In this document: piece by piece, positions 16,742-26,576 of the stretch | Layout of the letters: every line of letters starts with the position of its first letter | Position numbering within the stretch: the first letter of the stretch is position 1 | Source: Solirubrobacteraceae bacterium | GTDB lineage: Bacteria > Actinomycetota > Thermoleophilia > Solirubrobacterales > Solirubrobacteraceae | Assembly: GCA_030447505.1 (NCBI GenBank) | Contig: JAUJOT010000007.1 | Coordinates: 1-64,000, forward strand | Length of the DNA stretch: 64,000 nt | Reading direction: 5' to 3' | Position numbers and translations under genes: made by a program | Notes under the pieces: generated by a model | Database searches by the model: none | Seen by the model: the letters and a program-made list of their open reading frames with translations, nothing else | What the model was told of the DNA's origin: nothing

Positions 16742-17668
16742 CTAGGCCCTCGGATGCGCCCGCGCGTAGGCGTCTTTCAGGCGCGCCGACTCTACCCGAG
16801 TGTAGGTCTGCGTCGTAGACACGGACGCCTGGCGGAGCAGCTCGCGGATCGATCGCAGCTCCGCGCCGCCCTCGAGGAGGTGGGTCGCCAAGGAGCGGCG
16901 CAGGGCGTGCGGGTGCACTGCGCCCTGCGCGGAAGCATGTCGCGCCCATACGCGCAGCCGTCGGCGGATGTCCGACGCCGACAGCCGCCGGCCGGACTTG
17001 GAGAGAAACAGCGCGAGCTCGTCGGGCTCCTGGGCGAGCGCCGCCCGGGCGCGCTCGAGATAGCGCGCAAGCGCGCGCAGCGCAGGTTCCCCGGCGGGCA
17101 CGAAGCGCGTCTTGGAGCCGTTGGCCTCGACGCGCAGCTCCTCGGCGTCGAAGTCCACCGACGCGAGATCGAGCGAGACGAGCTCCTCGGCGCGCAGCCC
17201 GCTCGCGTAGGCGAGCTCGAAGAGGGCGCGGTCGCGCAGCTCAAGCGGCGTCGAGGCCGGGATGCGGTCCAGCACGCCGCTGATCTGCTCGGGTGCGAGC
17301 AGGCTCGGCAGTTGCGCGGCGCGCTCGGGCGCCGCCAGCAGCCTGGCACGGTCGGCCTCGATCTCGCCATGCTCGCGCAACGTCTCAAAGAACGCGCGCA
17401 GCGCGGCAAGCTTGCGAGCGACGGTGGCCGGCGCGGACGCGCGCTCCGACAGCGCGGCGGCGTAGCGGCGCAGCAGCCGATCGGTCACAGCGGGCGCCTC
17501 GACGTGCTGCCAGGTCGCCCAGGTGGCGAACTGGCGCAGATCGGCGCGGTAGGCGTTGCGCGTCTTCTCGGCGGCGCCGCGGCGGCGCAGGTCCTCGTCG
17601 AAGCGCGCGATCGCCGCGCGCCACTGGGCGCTAGCCTCGAGCTCGATGGGCGTCTTCTTCATCGACAC
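16742..17668 (-). CDS. Xer-like tyrosine recombinase with a Gln in place of the second catalytic His
   Basis: The 308-aa protein has an N-terminal SAM-like core-binding domain (about 15-100) and a C-terminal catalytic domain. Active-site residues seen are Arg in ASGLRAEEL, Lys in GSKTRF, His and Arg in HPHALRRS, and Tyr289 in TTQTYTRV. Canonical LLGHSxxSTTQ reads LLRQASVSTTQ, so the His/Trp position is Gln280. It may be a chromosome-dimer recombinase or a dedicated inversion enzyme. A XerD-type partner is not visible. It is joined to a FliA-type sigma gene. Confidence 0.87.
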   Translation of the reverse strand: MSMKKTPIELEASAQWRAAIARFDEDLRRRGAAEKTRNAYRADLRQFATWATWQHVEAPAVTDRLLRRYAAALSERASAPATVARKLAALRAFFETLREHGEIEADRARLLAAPERAAQLPSLLAPEQISGVLDRIPASTPLELRDRALFELAYASGLRAEELVSLDLASVDFDAEELRVEANGSKTRFVPAGEPALRALARYLERARAALAQEPDELALFLSKSGRRLSASDIRRRLRVWARHASAQGAVHPHALRRSLATHLLEGGAELRSIRELLRQASVSTTQTYTRVESARLKDAYARAHPRA

Positions 17669-17927
17669 GGCTCAGGGGACGGTCGCCACCCAGCACCAGC
17701 TGGTGGCAGCGGGCATCGCACCGCCGGCCGGGATCCCGCCGCGGCCGTGGCTGCGCGTCCAGGGCACGGGCGACGCCTCGACGATGTGGTACGCGGTCAT
17801 GCGCAAGAGGGAGCGCGGCGTCTTCATCGGCACACTGGTCCTTCGACACTCGCCGCACCATGCCCTGCTCCTGGAGTCCGGCTGGGAGGAGATCCCGGCG
17901 GCGGGAATCGGAGTCGCCGCCGGTTGA
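17646..17927 (+). CDS. Possible small protein of unknown function
   Basis: An open frame of up to 93 codons (ATG 17646), or 74 from GTG 17703, lies in the gap between the recombinase and L,D-transpeptidase genes. Its sequence looks plausibly protein-like (STMWYAVMRKRERGVFIG, HHALLLESGWEEIPAAG). The longer start would overlap the divergent recombinase gene head-on, so the shorter is likelier. No domain is recognised, and no clear Shine-Dalgarno sequence is seen. Confidence 0.4.
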   Translation: MGVFFIDTAQGTVATQHQLVAAGIAPPAGIPPRPWLRVQGTGDASTMWYAVMRKRERGVFIGTLVLRHSPHHALLLESGWEEIPAAGIGVAAG

Positions 17928-17940
17928 GCCGGCGCGCGTA

Positions 17941-18978
17941 CTAGTGAATGTAGATCGGCGTGCCGACCGGGACCTCGTCGTAGAGCTTCTCGACGTCCTC
18001 GATCAGCATCCTGATGCAGCCGTGTGAGGCGTTCGTCCCGATCGACGCACGCGCGTCCGTGCCATGGACGCCGACGCCGTCGTAGACGCCCAGCCAGCGC
18101 GCCTTGAGCGGGTTCTGCGGCGTACCGCCCGGAATGACCTGCCCGGCGAGCGAACCCGCCCAGGACGAGTTCGGAACCGTCCATGCCGGGTTGATCGCCT
18201 TGTTCTGGATCTTGTAGAGGCCCGCCGGCGTCTCCAGGCCGGCCTGGCCGACGGCAATCGGGTAGTCCTTCACCTTCTTGAGCTTCTTGAAGAGGCTGAT
18301 GCGGAAGTTGCCGCGGTCGACCGCCACGACGACCGGGTACCTCGCGACGAGCTGCTTGTCCGTGACGTTCGGCTGGACGGTGAGGACGGGAGCCTCGAGC
18401 GTGCGGTCTGCGACCGCCGAGACGAGCGCCGTCTGGATCTCGCTGCGCAGTTTCAGCGCATCGATCGTGCGGCCCGTGCGGGCCGGCCGGGTGGAGATCG
18501 ACTGCGGCGCGAAGTCGACCTTGGCGTCGACGGCCTTGCGGCTGACCGCAACTCGGACGCGATCGACGATGCGCTGAACGGCGCGACGCGAGTACCGCAC
18601 GTCGGCTGCGACGCGTGCGCCGACCTCCTTGCCGCTGATCGCGCGCCACGTGCGGGTCAGGACGCCGCCGGCGCGGCTGCGCTGCAGCGCCTCGTCGACC
18701 ATCGCGTCGAGGTCGGCCTCGATCTTCGCCTCGCGCGCGGAGAGCCGGAACGTCTGGTTTGACGCGTTGATCATGACCGGCGCGTCGAGCGGCTCGAGCA
18801 GGCGCTGCTGCACTCGTCTGCGCGCCTCGTCACGTGACAGCCCGCTGACGTCGACGGACCCGATGCTGACGCCGTTGGCGATCACGTCGCTGCGACTCGA
18901 GGCCCACGCAAAAGCCCCCCCGAGCGGCAGGAGAACGACGGCGACGAGCGCGATCAGGATGAGCGGTCTGGGCGGCAT
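17941..18978 (-). CDS. L,D-transpeptidase (YkuD) with peptidoglycan-binding-like repeats
   Basis: It cross-links peptidoglycan by 3-3 bonds or attaches groups to the wall, outside the membrane. The 345-aa protein begins with an uncleaved-looking signal anchor (residues 5-27). Two repeats of a PG_binding_4-like domain follow (SVDVSGLSRDEARRRVQQ, RYSRRAVQRIVDRVRV). The catalytic YkuD domain (about 215-345) has the conserved HGTD then SHGCIRM, with the catalytic Cys. AAGGAAG precedes the ATG. It is monocistronic. Confidence 0.93.
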   Translation of the reverse strand: MPPRPLILIALVAVVLLPLGGAFAWASSRSDVIANGVSIGSVDVSGLSRDEARRRVQQRLLEPLDAPVMINASNQTFRLSAREAKIEADLDAMVDEALQRSRAGGVLTRTWRAISGKEVGARVAADVRYSRRAVQRIVDRVRVAVSRKAVDAKVDFAPQSISTRPARTGRTIDALKLRSEIQTALVSAVADRTLEAPVLTVQPNVTDKQLVARYPVVVAVDRGNFRISLFKKLKKVKDYPIAVGQAGLETPAGLYKIQNKAINPAWTVPNSSWAGSLAGQVIPGGTPQNPLKARWLGVYDGVGVHGTDARASIGTNASHGCIRMLIEDVEKLYDEVPVGTPIYIH

Positions 18979-19073
18979 CGACTTCCTTGGGGTCTACGAA
19001 TTGCGTTACGGCGCGGCTCACTGTACGCGACGCACGTCGGCGGGAGTCAGATTTGCAGCGCTTCTTGCCGTTT

Positions 19074-19646
19074 TCAGCGTCGAAGCTCGGCGCGTCGGCG
19101 CAGCAGTGGATCGAGCTGCGCCGCGAGGTCGCGCCAGTCGTCGGCGCAGACCACGTCCTCTTCCTCGCACAGATCGCGATTCCACGGGTGCGAGATCGTC
19201 GCTGCCAGGATCCCGTGCTCGAGCGCCCCGGCGAGGTTCAGCGGGCTGTCGTCGATCAGCAGATCGATGCCGAGCTCGACGCAGCGGGCGACCTTGTCCT
19301 GCGAGCAGTGCAGGTCGTCGTACGGCACGCCGATCCGCTCCAGCCACTGCGCCGTGGCCTGATGCGCCGCGCTGTCGCGATGGCTCGTGATGTGGATGAA
19401 GTGACCCTCCTCGCGCCAGCGCGTGATGATCGCGGCAGCGTCGGGATACGGGTCGCCGGCGAGGATCGCCTCCGCGCAGTGCGTCTCCTCGATGCAGAGC
19501 CGCAGCTGGTCGGGCCGCAGCCGCGTGATTCCCCAGTCCAGCTGCTCCTCGTAGGGCAGGTCGATGCCGAAGCGGCGCAGCGCGGCATCGGAGAGACGGT
19601 CCCAGTAGTGATGAAGCGTCGAGTCGATGTCGATGGCGATGCGCAT
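19074..19646 (-). CDS. HAD-family 5' nucleotidase (NT5C-like)
   Basis: The 190-aa protein starts with the HAD nucleophile motif AIDIDSTLHHYWD. It has ITSHRDS (motif II with Ser) and DLLIDDSPLNL (motif IV, paired Asp). This is the pattern of the 5'(3')-deoxyribonucleotidase branch, which removes phosphate from (deoxy)nucleoside monophosphates. The substrate is not certain. It lies divergent to the DUF72 gene and tail to tail with nothing. Confidence 0.82.
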   Translation of the reverse strand: MRIAIDIDSTLHHYWDRLSDAALRRFGIDLPYEEQLDWGITRLRPDQLRLCIEETHCAEAILAGDPYPDAAAIITRWREEGHFIHITSHRDSAAHQATAQWLERIGVPYDDLHCSQDKVARCVELGIDLLIDDSPLNLAGALEHGILAATISHPWNRDLCEEEDVVCADDWRDLAAQLDPLLRRRAELRR

Positions 19647-19806
19647 GCTTCGACGGCCCGTGGCCGTATCGGCAAGCGTACCTCTCGCACGCGATGCCTA
19701 CGGACGGCCGGGTGCTCTCGCAGTCGCGGGGATGTCGGCGGCGCAGCGCTGGCCGCGGACGGGCGGGCGGCCCTGGCGGCGGGATCGGGGTAGACAGGCT
19801 GGCGAC

Positions 19807-20535
19807 GTGATCCGCATCGGCTGCAGCGGCTGGAACTACGGCTCTTGGCGCCAGAGCTTCTATCCGAAGGGGCTGCCGACGTCGCGCTGGCTGGAGCACT
19901 ACGCGACGGTCTTCGACACCGTCGAGGTCAACACGACCTTCTACCGGCTCGCGAAGCGCTCGTCGGTCGAGCGCTGGGTGGCGCAGGCGCCCAGCGGCTT
20001 CTGCTTCGCGGTGAAGTCGTCGCGCTATCTGACGCACATGAAGCGCCTGATGGACATGGAGCGCGGCGTGCAGCGGCTGCTCGAGCCGCTGGAGCCGCTG
20101 GGCGACGCCAGCCGGCTGGGCCCGATGCTGTGGCAGCTGCCGCCGAACTTCCGTCGCGACGACGAACGGCTGGCGTTCGCGCTGGACCGCCTGCCGGCCG
20201 GCCGCCACACGTTCGAGTTTCGCCATCCGTCGTGGTTCTGCCCGGAGGTCTACGAGCTGCTGCGCTGGCACAACGTCGCGCTCACGATCGCCGACCGCCC
20301 TGGCCTCGAGCAGTTTCAGTCGCACGAGATCACCGCCGACTTCACCTACGTGCGCTTTCACTACGGCCACCGTGGGCGGCGCGGCAACTACTCGAAGTCA
20401 GAGCTCGCCGAGTGGGCTCCGCGGCTGCGCGAGTGGGCAGGCAGGGTGGACGTGTACGCGTACTTCAACAACGACTGGGAGGAGTTCGCGCCGCGCAACG
20501 CCGTGACGCTCGGTCGCTTGCTGGGGCTCAGGTGA
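19807..20535 (+). CDS. DUF72 (YecE-like) TIM-barrel protein
   Basis: The 242-aa protein begins [19 protein letters not shown] and contains [36 protein letters not shown] and [17 protein letters not shown], all typical of DUF72/YecE. These proteins resemble sugar-phosphate or endonuclease IV-like TIM barrels. Their reaction is not established. The start is GTG at 19807. The last 8 nt overlap the end of the convergent ilvD gene. Confidence 0.9.
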   Translation: MIRIGCSGWNYGSWRQSFYPKGLPTSRWLEHYATVFDTVEVNTTFYRLAKRSSVERWVAQAPSGFCFAVKSSRYLTHMKRLMDMERGVQRLLEPLEPLGDASRLGPMLWQLPPNFRRDDERLAFALDRLPAGRHTFEFRHPSWFCPEVYELLRWHNVALTIADRPGLEQFQSHEITADFTYVRFHYGHRGRRGNYSKSELAEWAPRLREWAGRVDVYAYFNNDWEEFAPRNAVTLGRLLGLR

Positions 20536-22210
20536 CGGCGCCCAGCGAGGCGCTCGACACGAGCCTGGCGTACTTGCCCAGGACGCCGCCGAGGTCGCCG
20601 TTGTCGTCGCCGTCGTAGCGCGCGACGCGGTCGGCGATCGTGGCGTCGTCGAGTGCGACGTCGAGCCGGCGGGCGTCGACGTCGATCGTGATCACGTCGC
20701 CGTCGTGGACGGCAGCGATCGGCCCGCCGCGGACCGCTTCGGGCGCGACGTGTCCGGCCATGAAGCCGTGCGTCGCCCCGCTGAAGCGTCCGTCAGTGAG
20801 CAGCGCGACGTGCTCGCCCATGCCGATGCCGTTGAGCGCCGCCGTGACGCCGAGCATCTCGCGCATGCCCGGTCCCCCCGCAGGTCCCTCGTTGCGGATG
20901 ACGACGACCTCGCCGCGCGCGATCGTGCCCGCGACGACCGCGGCCATCGCGTCCTCTTCGCTCTCGAAGACGCGCGCCGGGCCCTCGTGGTGGCGGCGCT
21001 CGTGGCCTGACAGCTTCACGACGCAGCCCTCCGGCGCGAGGTTGCCGCGCAGGATCGCCAGGCCGCCGGTCGCCTTGATCGGGTCGTCGAGCGGGCGCAC
21101 GACGCGCTGACCCTCGGTTTCCGTGGCCTCGCGCGCATGCTCGCCGACGGTTCGCCCCGTGACCGTGAGCGCATCCTCGTGCAGCAGGCCGGCGTCGAGC
21201 AGGCGCCTGGCGACGAGCGGCACGCCACCGGCCGCGTACAGGTCGGTTGCGACGTACCTGCCGCCGGGCTTGAGGTCACACAGCAGCGGCGTCATCTCCG
21301 AGATGCGGTCGAAGTCGTCGATCTGCAGTTCGACACCCGCCTCGCGCGCGATCGCGAGCAGGTGCAGCACGCCGTTCGTCGAGCCGCCGGACGTCGCGAT
21401 CGCGGCGATCGCGTTCTCCAGCGACTCCTTCGTGATGATCTCGCGCGGCCGCAGCCCGCGGTCGAGCACGTCCATGATGAGCTTGCCCGCCTCGATCGCG
21501 ACGCCCGGCTTGCGGGCGTGCTCGGCGGGCACCATCGCCGAGCCCATCGGGCTGATGCCGAGGATCTCAAAGGCCATCGCCATCGTGTTGGCGGTGAACT
21601 GGCCTCCGCAGGCGCCCGAGCCGGGACTCGCGACGGACTCGAGCTCGGCGAGATCCTCGTCGCTGATCGTCCCCGCCGCGTGCGAGCCGACCGCCTCGAA
21701 GACGTCCTGGATCGTGACGTCCCTGCCGCGGAACCGGCCCGGCGCGATCGATCCGCCGTAGAGCATCACGCCGGGCAGGTTCAGGCGCGCGAGCGCCATG
21801 ACGGTGCCCGGGATCGTCTTGTCGCAGGCGCTGAGGGCGACGATCCCGTCGAAGAGGTGGCCGCGGGCGACGAGCTCGATCGAGTCGGCGATCACCTCGC
21901 GCGAGACGAGGCTCGTCTTCATCCCGCTCGTGCCCATCGTGATGCCGTCGGAGATCGCGATCGTGTTGAGCTCCATCGGGGTGCCGCCGGCCTGCCGGAT
22001 GCCCTCCTTGACCTTCGCCGCGAGCGCGCGCAGGTGAAAGTTGCAGGGCATCGTCTCGATCCAGGTCGAGGCGACCCCGATGATCGGCTTGCTCAGCGCA
22101 TCGGCGTCGAAGCCGATGCCGTGCAGATAGGCGCGCGCCGGCGCACGTGCCGGACCCTCGGTGAGGGCGCGCGAGTTGTGCTTGGGGTCGAGCTTCGCCT
22201 TCGTGCTCAC
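20528..22210 (-). CDS. ilvD: Dihydroxy-acid dehydratase
   Basis: It converts dihydroxy-acids to 2-keto acids, the third step of branched-chain amino acid synthesis. The 560 residues carry the three Fe-S cysteines ([25 protein letters not shown]) plus [13 protein letters not shown]-like [13 protein letters not shown] and GMREML. Three Cys ligands in this arrangement fit the [2Fe-2S] class, which tolerates oxygen better. It overlaps the upstream 204-aa gene by 4 nt. Other ilv genes are not nearby. Confidence 0.97.
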   Translation of the reverse strand: MSTKAKLDPKHNSRALTEGPARAPARAYLHGIGFDADALSKPIIGVASTWIETMPCNFHLRALAAKVKEGIRQAGGTPMELNTIAISDGITMGTSGMKTSLVSREVIADSIELVARGHLFDGIVALSACDKTIPGTVMALARLNLPGVMLYGGSIAPGRFRGRDVTIQDVFEAVGSHAAGTISDEDLAELESVASPGSGACGGQFTANTMAMAFEILGISPMGSAMVPAEHARKPGVAIEAGKLIMDVLDRGLRPREIITKESLENAIAAIATSGGSTNGVLHLLAIAREAGVELQIDDFDRISEMTPLLCDLKPGGRYVATDLYAAGGVPLVARRLLDAGLLHEDALTVTGRTVGEHAREATETEGQRVVRPLDDPIKATGGLAILRGNLAPEGCVVKLSGHERRHHEGPARVFESEEDAMAAVVAGTIARGEVVVIRNEGPAGGPGMREMLGVTAALNGIGMGEHVALLTDGRFSGATHGFMAGHVAPEAVRGGPIAAVHDGDVITIDVDARRLDVALDDATIADRVARYDGDDNGDLGGVLGKYARLVSSASLGAVT

Positions 22211-22821
22211 GGAGCGTGAACACTACCCGCGCCGCGGCGCTGGTCACGGAGCCGCGCCTGCTCCCACTGGCCGAGGCGCCAGAGGTCGCGCTTGACCTGC
22301 TTGGGATCGACCTGACGGCCGGGCAGGTGCATGTTCGCGGTGGCGATGATGCGCCGCTCGTCACCGGTCAGCGCCATCCACTTCGCCAGGACGTCGTCGG
22401 AATCGGGCAGGCGCGCCGAGCCATAGGGACGCGTCTCGTCGGGGAACGTCACGCAGTACTCGCTCAGCAGCCTGCGCGTCTGCGGCAGATAGGCGACGAT
22501 CGGCTTGTGCGGGTAGATGAGGTAGGCGTACGTCGCACCGTGGCCGTCGCGGTCGCTCAGCGGGCCTTCGGACAGCCCGCCCCAGACGCGGATGAAGCCG
22601 AGGTCGCTGTACATCGCCCACTCCTCGTCGTTGACGCAGGAGCGCAGCAGCGTGCGCGCGCGCTGCTCGGCGCGGCGCTCCCGGCCGGGGTCGTAGCCCT
22701 CGACGTCGATGCGGGCGCGGCGCGCGCGCCAGCACGCGATCTTCTCCGCCGCGACCGGCCACGTGACCTCCCACAGCAGCACGAGGACGACGATCAGGCT
22801 GGCGCTTATGGCAAGCAGCAT
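22207..22821 (-). CDS. Uncharacterised membrane-anchored protein, 204 aa
   Basis: One N-terminal hydrophobic segment (residues 2-25, ending WEVTWPV) should anchor it in the membrane. The remaining ~175 residues are soluble, with recognisable ordered segments ([40 protein letters not shown]). I know no family for it. Its stop overlaps the ilvD start (ATGA), so it is in the same transcript. It is also 9 nt after the 82-aa gene. Confidence 0.75.
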   Translation of the reverse strand: MLLAISASLIVVLVLLWEVTWPVAAEKIACWRARRARIDVEGYDPGRERRAEQRARTLLRSCVNDEEWAMYSDLGFIRVWGGLSEGPLSDRDGHGATYAYLIYPHKPIVAYLPQTRRLLSEYCVTFPDETRPYGSARLPDSDDVLAKWMALTGDERRIIATANMHLPGRQVDPKQVKRDLWRLGQWEQARLRDQRRGAGSVHAP

Positions 22822-22830
22822 CGACTCCCC

Positions 22831-23079
22831 CTATCGGCCGCCCGCGGCGCGCGGAAAGAAGATCACGCGGTCGGCGTCCTGCGGGACCTCCTCGAAGTTC
22901 GACACCATCTGCGCCTGCCGGCGTCCGCCCGCATCGGCCAGCGGTACGGCGGCCCACATGCCGGCCTCGAGTTGCTCGCGAAATGCCTCGACGAGCTCGT
23001 CGTGCTCCTCGGCGACGTCGACATCGCCCTCCGCGATGAGGACCTCTCCATGACCGGGCTTCATCCGAAGAAACCGCAC
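22831..23079 (-). CDS. Small uncharacterised protein, 82 aa
   Basis: The GTG start gives MRFLRMKPGHGEVLIAEGD. The body is acidic and looks like a small alpha/beta domain (DELVEAFREQLEAGMWAAVP, VSNFEEVPQDADRVIFFP). It resembles small proteins that would sit on other subunits, but no function can be assigned. TAATCG lies 6 nt before the start codon, a possible -10 of a leaderless transcript. It is first in a unit with the 204-aa gene and ilvD. Confidence 0.65.
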   Translation of the reverse strand: MRFLRMKPGHGEVLIAEGDVDVAEEHDELVEAFREQLEAGMWAAVPLADAGGRRQAQMVSNFEEVPQDADRVIFFPRAAGGR

Positions 23080-23135
23080 AGCGGGCGATTATGGCAAAGG
23101 GGCGGCGTTCGTAGGAACGGTTCCCTCGCGACATC

Positions 23136-23933
23136 TCACTTCTGGCGCACAAGGCCGAAGACGTCGACCGGGCCCGCGCCCGCCCCGAGCCCGCGCAGCC
23201 CATCCGCGACCGCGGCTGCCGCCACCGCGCGCGCGTGGCGCGCTGCCGCGAGCGGACCGTCGCCCAGCGCCAGACGCGCGGCAAGCGTCGACGAGTGCGT
23301 GCAGCCCGAGCCGTGCGCGGCGCCATCGGGATGGCGCTCGCCGGGCAGCTCGGTGAGCGTCGCGCCATCGAAGAAGAGGTCGCTGGCGCTGTCACGGTGC
23401 CCCCCCGTGACGACGACGTTGTCGGGACCCAGCGCATGGAGCGCGCGAACGAGCTCGATCCCGTCGAGGTCGCCGTCATCGGCGAGCACCCGCGCCTCGG
23501 CGAGGTTCGGCGTGATGACGGTCGCGCGAGCCACGATCAGCCTGCGCAGCGCACCGACGGCATCCAGCGCCAGCAGGCGCGCGCCGGACTCGGCGATCAT
23601 GACCGGATCGTGCACGATCGGCACGCCGGCCGGCAGTTCGTCCAGCGCCTGAGCGACGGCCTCGATCGTCGCGACGTCGCCGAGCATTCCGATCTTGACG
23701 GCGTCGATCCCCAGGTCCTCGGCGACGGCGCTGACCTGGCCGACGATGATCGGCGGATCGACCGCCTGCACCGCGGAGACGGCGACCGTGTTCTGCACGG
23801 TGATCGCAGTGATCGCCGTCGTCCCGTGCACACCCGCGCGCGCGAACGCCTTGAGGTCCGCCTGGATCCCCGCGCCGCCGCCGGAGTCCGACCCGGCTAT
23901 CGAGATCGCGACCGGGACGCGGCGAGCCGACAT
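23136..23933 (-). CDS. thiD: Hydroxymethylpyrimidine/phosphomethylpyrimidine kinase
   Basis: ThiD phosphorylates HMP and HMP-P to give the pyrimidine half of thiamine. The 265-aa protein starts at MSARRVPVAISIAGSDSGGG and has the ribokinase-fold motifs AGIQADLKAF, GTTAITAITVQNT, DPVMIAESG and GAAHGSGCTHSSTLAA (anion hole with Cys). No thiamine operon is attached. No TPP-riboswitch-like element was noticed upstream. A -10-like TATCCT lies 7 nt before the ATG. Confidence 0.95.
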   Translation of the reverse strand: MSARRVPVAISIAGSDSGGGAGIQADLKAFARAGVHGTTAITAITVQNTVAVSAVQAVDPPIIVGQVSAVAEDLGIDAVKIGMLGDVATIEAVAQALDELPAGVPIVHDPVMIAESGARLLALDAVGALRRLIVARATVITPNLAEARVLADDGDLDGIELVRALHALGPDNVVVTGGHRDSASDLFFDGATLTELPGERHPDGAAHGSGCTHSSTLAARLALGDGPLAAARHARAVAAAAVADGLRGLGAGAGPVDVFGLVRQK

Positions 23934-23940
23934 GCCGTCG

Positions 23941-23946
23941 AGGATA
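23941..23946 (-). promoter_or_regulatory. -10 box TATCCT, 7 nt before thiD
   Basis: On the minus strand, TATCCT is followed by CGACGGC and the ATG at 23933. It lies in the 20-nt gap after dprA, so thiD may have its own leaderless promoter as well as read-through. Confidence 0.4.
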
Positions 23947-23953
23947 GGGCCGC

Positions 23954-25048
23954 CTACTGCTGGCGCACATAGTGCCCTCCCGGCCCGCGACGCAGGAATC
24001 CCAGCAGCTCGAGCTGGGCGAGCCCCGCGAGCGCGTGCTGCGCCTCGTGCGGCGTCGCGGCGAGCGCCGAGACCGTGTCGCGGCCGTCTTCGACGCGCCG
24101 CAGCAGCGCGCGCAGCGGCGGCGCGAGCTCGTTGGAGCACCGGCCGCTGATCGCGGTCGCCACGCCGATGCCGAGCGCCTCGTCGAGCGCGTCCTGAGCG
24201 TCGCGGATGACGAGCGCCCCGTCGCGCAGCAGCGCGTTCGAGCCGGCGCAGCGCGCGGCGGTGACCGGGCCCGGCACGGCGCCCACCGCACGACCGAGAT
24301 CCTGCGCGAGATCCGCCGTGATGAGCGATCCGGAACGCTCGGCGGCCTCGACGACGATCGTCATCGACGCAAGCCCCGCGATCGTGCGGTTGCGCGCCGG
24401 AAAGCACCAGCGAAACGGCTTGGAGCCCGGCGGCATCTCGGAGATCGCCGCCTGCGTGCGGACGAGCTCGCGATGCAGGTTGCGCTTGCTCGCGGGATAG
24501 GCGACGTCGGCGCCGCCCGCCAGGACGGTGATCGTCGGGCCGCCGACCTCCAGCGCGCCGGCATGCGCCGCGGCGTCGATCCCGAGCGCCATGCCGCTGA
24601 TGACGGTGACGCCGGCGGCCGCCAGCCCGCGCCCGAGGCCGCGCGCGACCTGCAGGCCATCCGCCCCTGCCCGTCTCGCCCCGACGACCGCGACGGCCGG
24701 GGCGTCTCGGTCGGCGAGTACCGCCAGCCGCTCGACGTCTCCGGCGACGTGCAGCACTGCGGGAGCGTCGGCGGCCTCGAGCATCCGCGGCGGGTAGCGC
24801 GGGTCGTGGCGGCAGACGGCGTGCATCGAAGCGGCAGCGAGGCGATCGCGCGCACGCGCCGGGTCAAACGCCGCGTGCGCGCGCTCGATCGCGGCGCGCC
24901 GATCTCCCGCCAGCGCCGCGATCAGGCGCTCGTCGGGCAGCGACAGGATCTCGCTCAGCCTGCGACGCTCGCGCCGTCCGCGCTCGACGTGCCCTGCGAG
25001 CCGGGCGACGAGGGCGGTGCGGCGCAGGCAGTCGTCACACGCCGTCAT
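23954..25048 (-). CDS. dprA: DNA-processing protein DprA
   Basis: DprA loads RecA on incoming single-stranded DNA during transformation. The 364-aa protein has an N-terminal SAM-like region with two Cys pairs nearby (CDDC). The Rossmann core carries AVVGARRAGADGLQVARGLG, ISGMALGIDAAAH, VLAGGADVAYPASKRNL and FPARNRTIAGLA. A C-terminal winged helix follows. It overlaps comM by 4 nt (ATGA). The comM-dprA pair is a common core arrangement and does not by itself prove natural competence. Confidence 0.95.
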   Translation of the reverse strand: MTACDDCLRRTALVARLAGHVERGRRERRRLSEILSLPDERLIAALAGDRRAAIERAHAAFDPARARDRLAAASMHAVCRHDPRYPPRMLEAADAPAVLHVAGDVERLAVLADRDAPAVAVVGARRAGADGLQVARGLGRGLAAAGVTVISGMALGIDAAAHAGALEVGGPTITVLAGGADVAYPASKRNLHRELVRTQAAISEMPPGSKPFRWCFPARNRTIAGLASMTIVVEAAERSGSLITADLAQDLGRAVGAVPGPVTAARCAGSNALLRDGALVIRDAQDALDEALGIGVATAISGRCSNELAPPLRALLRRVEDGRDTVSALAATPHEAQHALAGLAQLELLGFLRRGPGGHYVRQQ

Positions 25049-26562
25049 GCGGGTAGTGCAGCGTCGAGCACGTTGTCCTGGCGAAGGGAGAGCGCGACGC
25101 CGACGTGGTCTTCTCGCACCCGCGCGCTGTCGTCGAGATCGGCGATCGTGCGCGCGACGCGGAGGATCCGGCCGTGTCCGCGCGCGCTCAACGTGCCCTG
25201 GGCGTAGGCGTCTCGCAGCACGCCCTGCGCTCCGCGGTCGGCGCGGACAAGCTCGAGCAGGAGCTGCGGCGTGAGCTCCGCGTTCGTCCTCAGGCCGGTG
25301 CCGGCGAGCCGGTGCGCCTGGCGCTCGCGGGCGTCGAGCACCGCCGCGAGCACCTCGCTCGACGGCGTCCCGCGATCCTGCTCGAGCGCATCGGCCTGCG
25401 GGCGCGGCATGTGGACGAGCAGGTCCATGCGGTCCAGCAACGGACCGCTGAGCTTGCGCCTGTGGCGCGCGACGTCGGCGTCGGTGCAGCGACAGCGGTC
25501 CTCCCCGGCGTGGCCGCACGGACACGGGTTCGTCGACGCCACGAGCTGAAAGCGCGTCGGGAACGTGACCGTGCGCTGGCGGCGCACGATCGCCACGACT
25601 CCGTCCTCGAGCGGCTGGCGCAGCGATTCCAGCGCGGGCCGGCTGAACTCCGAGAGCTCGTCGAGAAAGAGGATCCCGTGGTGGGCAAGGCTTGCCTCGC
25701 CCGGCGCCGGCAGCGCGCCTCCGCCGACGAGTCCTGAGGCGGAGATCGTGTGATGGGGTGCGCGAAACGGCCGTTGCTCGACGAGTCCGTCGCCGACATG
25801 CCTGCCGGTGATGCTGTGGATCCGCGTGACGGCGATCGCCTCCTCGCGCGTCAGCGGCGGCAGGACCGAGATCGCCCGTCGCGCGAGCATCGTCTTGCCG
25901 GTGCCCGGCGGACCGGACAGCAGGATGTTGTGCCCGCCCGCCGCCGCGATCGTGATCGCACGGATCGCCTCCGCATGCCCGCGCACGTCGGCCAGATCGG
26001 GTTCGCTCACCCGCCGCGGCGCGACGGCGGGCGGTGGAAGCTCCGCGGGCTGCTCGCCACGCAGGAGCGCCGCCACCTCGTGCAGGTTCCTGGCACCCGC
26101 TACCGCGAGGCCGTCGACGAGCGCCGCCTCGCGCGCACACTCGCGCGGGACGATCAGCCCCGCGATTCGCGCGCTGCGCGCGCCCTCGGCCACCGTCAGC
26201 ACGCCGCGGCAATGGCGCAGCTCGCCGCCGAGCCCGAGCTCGCCGAACACCGCCCAGCGCTCGAGCTCGCGGGCGGGAAGCTGCTCCGAGGCGACGAGCA
26301 CCCCGCATGCGGTCGCCAGGTCGAAGCCGGGGCCGACCTTGCGTAGGTGCGCGGGCGCGAGGTTGACCGTGATCCGTCGCTGCGGGAACTGAAAGCCGGC
26401 GTTGATGAGCGCGGTCTGCACCCGCTCGCGTGACTCGCGCACGGCGGCGTCGCCGCGGCCGACGATCGTGAACGCCGGCAGGCCGCGGCGCAGGTCGACC
26501 TCGACGGCGATCCGCCGCGAGGAGAGGCCGTCGAGCGTGAACGTCGTCACATGGGCGAGCAT
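25045..26562 (-). CDS. comM: YifB/ComM Mg-chelatase-like AAA+ ATPase
   Basis: ComM is a hexameric helicase that promotes branch migration in transformation. The 505-aa protein starts at ATG 26562 (MLAHVTTFTLDGLSS); an upstream GTG would add a long non-conserved leader. It has an N-terminal Lon-like ChlI domain (to about 170), then Walker A SGPPGTGKTM, Walker B GILFLDELSEF, STNPCPCG with a zinc-binding Cys set (CPCG..C.C), and the C-terminal Mg_chelatase_C domain. It is followed by dprA. Confidence 0.95.
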   Translation of the reverse strand: MLAHVTTFTLDGLSSRRIAVEVDLRRGLPAFTIVGRGDAAVRESRERVQTALINAGFQFPQRRITVNLAPAHLRKVGPGFDLATACGVLVASEQLPARELERWAVFGELGLGGELRHCRGVLTVAEGARSARIAGLIVPRECAREAALVDGLAVAGARNLHEVAALLRGEQPAELPPPAVAPRRVSEPDLADVRGHAEAIRAITIAAAGGHNILLSGPPGTGKTMLARRAISVLPPLTREEAIAVTRIHSITGRHVGDGLVEQRPFRAPHHTISASGLVGGGALPAPGEASLAHHGILFLDELSEFSRPALESLRQPLEDGVVAIVRRQRTVTFPTRFQLVASTNPCPCGHAGEDRCRCTDADVARHRRKLSGPLLDRMDLLVHMPRPQADALEQDRGTPSSEVLAAVLDARERQAHRLAGTGLRTNAELTPQLLLELVRADRGAQGVLRDAYAQGTLSARGHGRILRVARTIADLDDSARVREDHVGVALSLRQDNVLDAALPA

Positions 26563-26576
26563 CGGGCGGACCGTAG

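Noticed and set aside
23954-26308. 784-codon frame joining comM and dprA
   Set aside because: The upstream part is an out-of-frame reading of comM; dprA starts at 25048 with the ATGA overlap.
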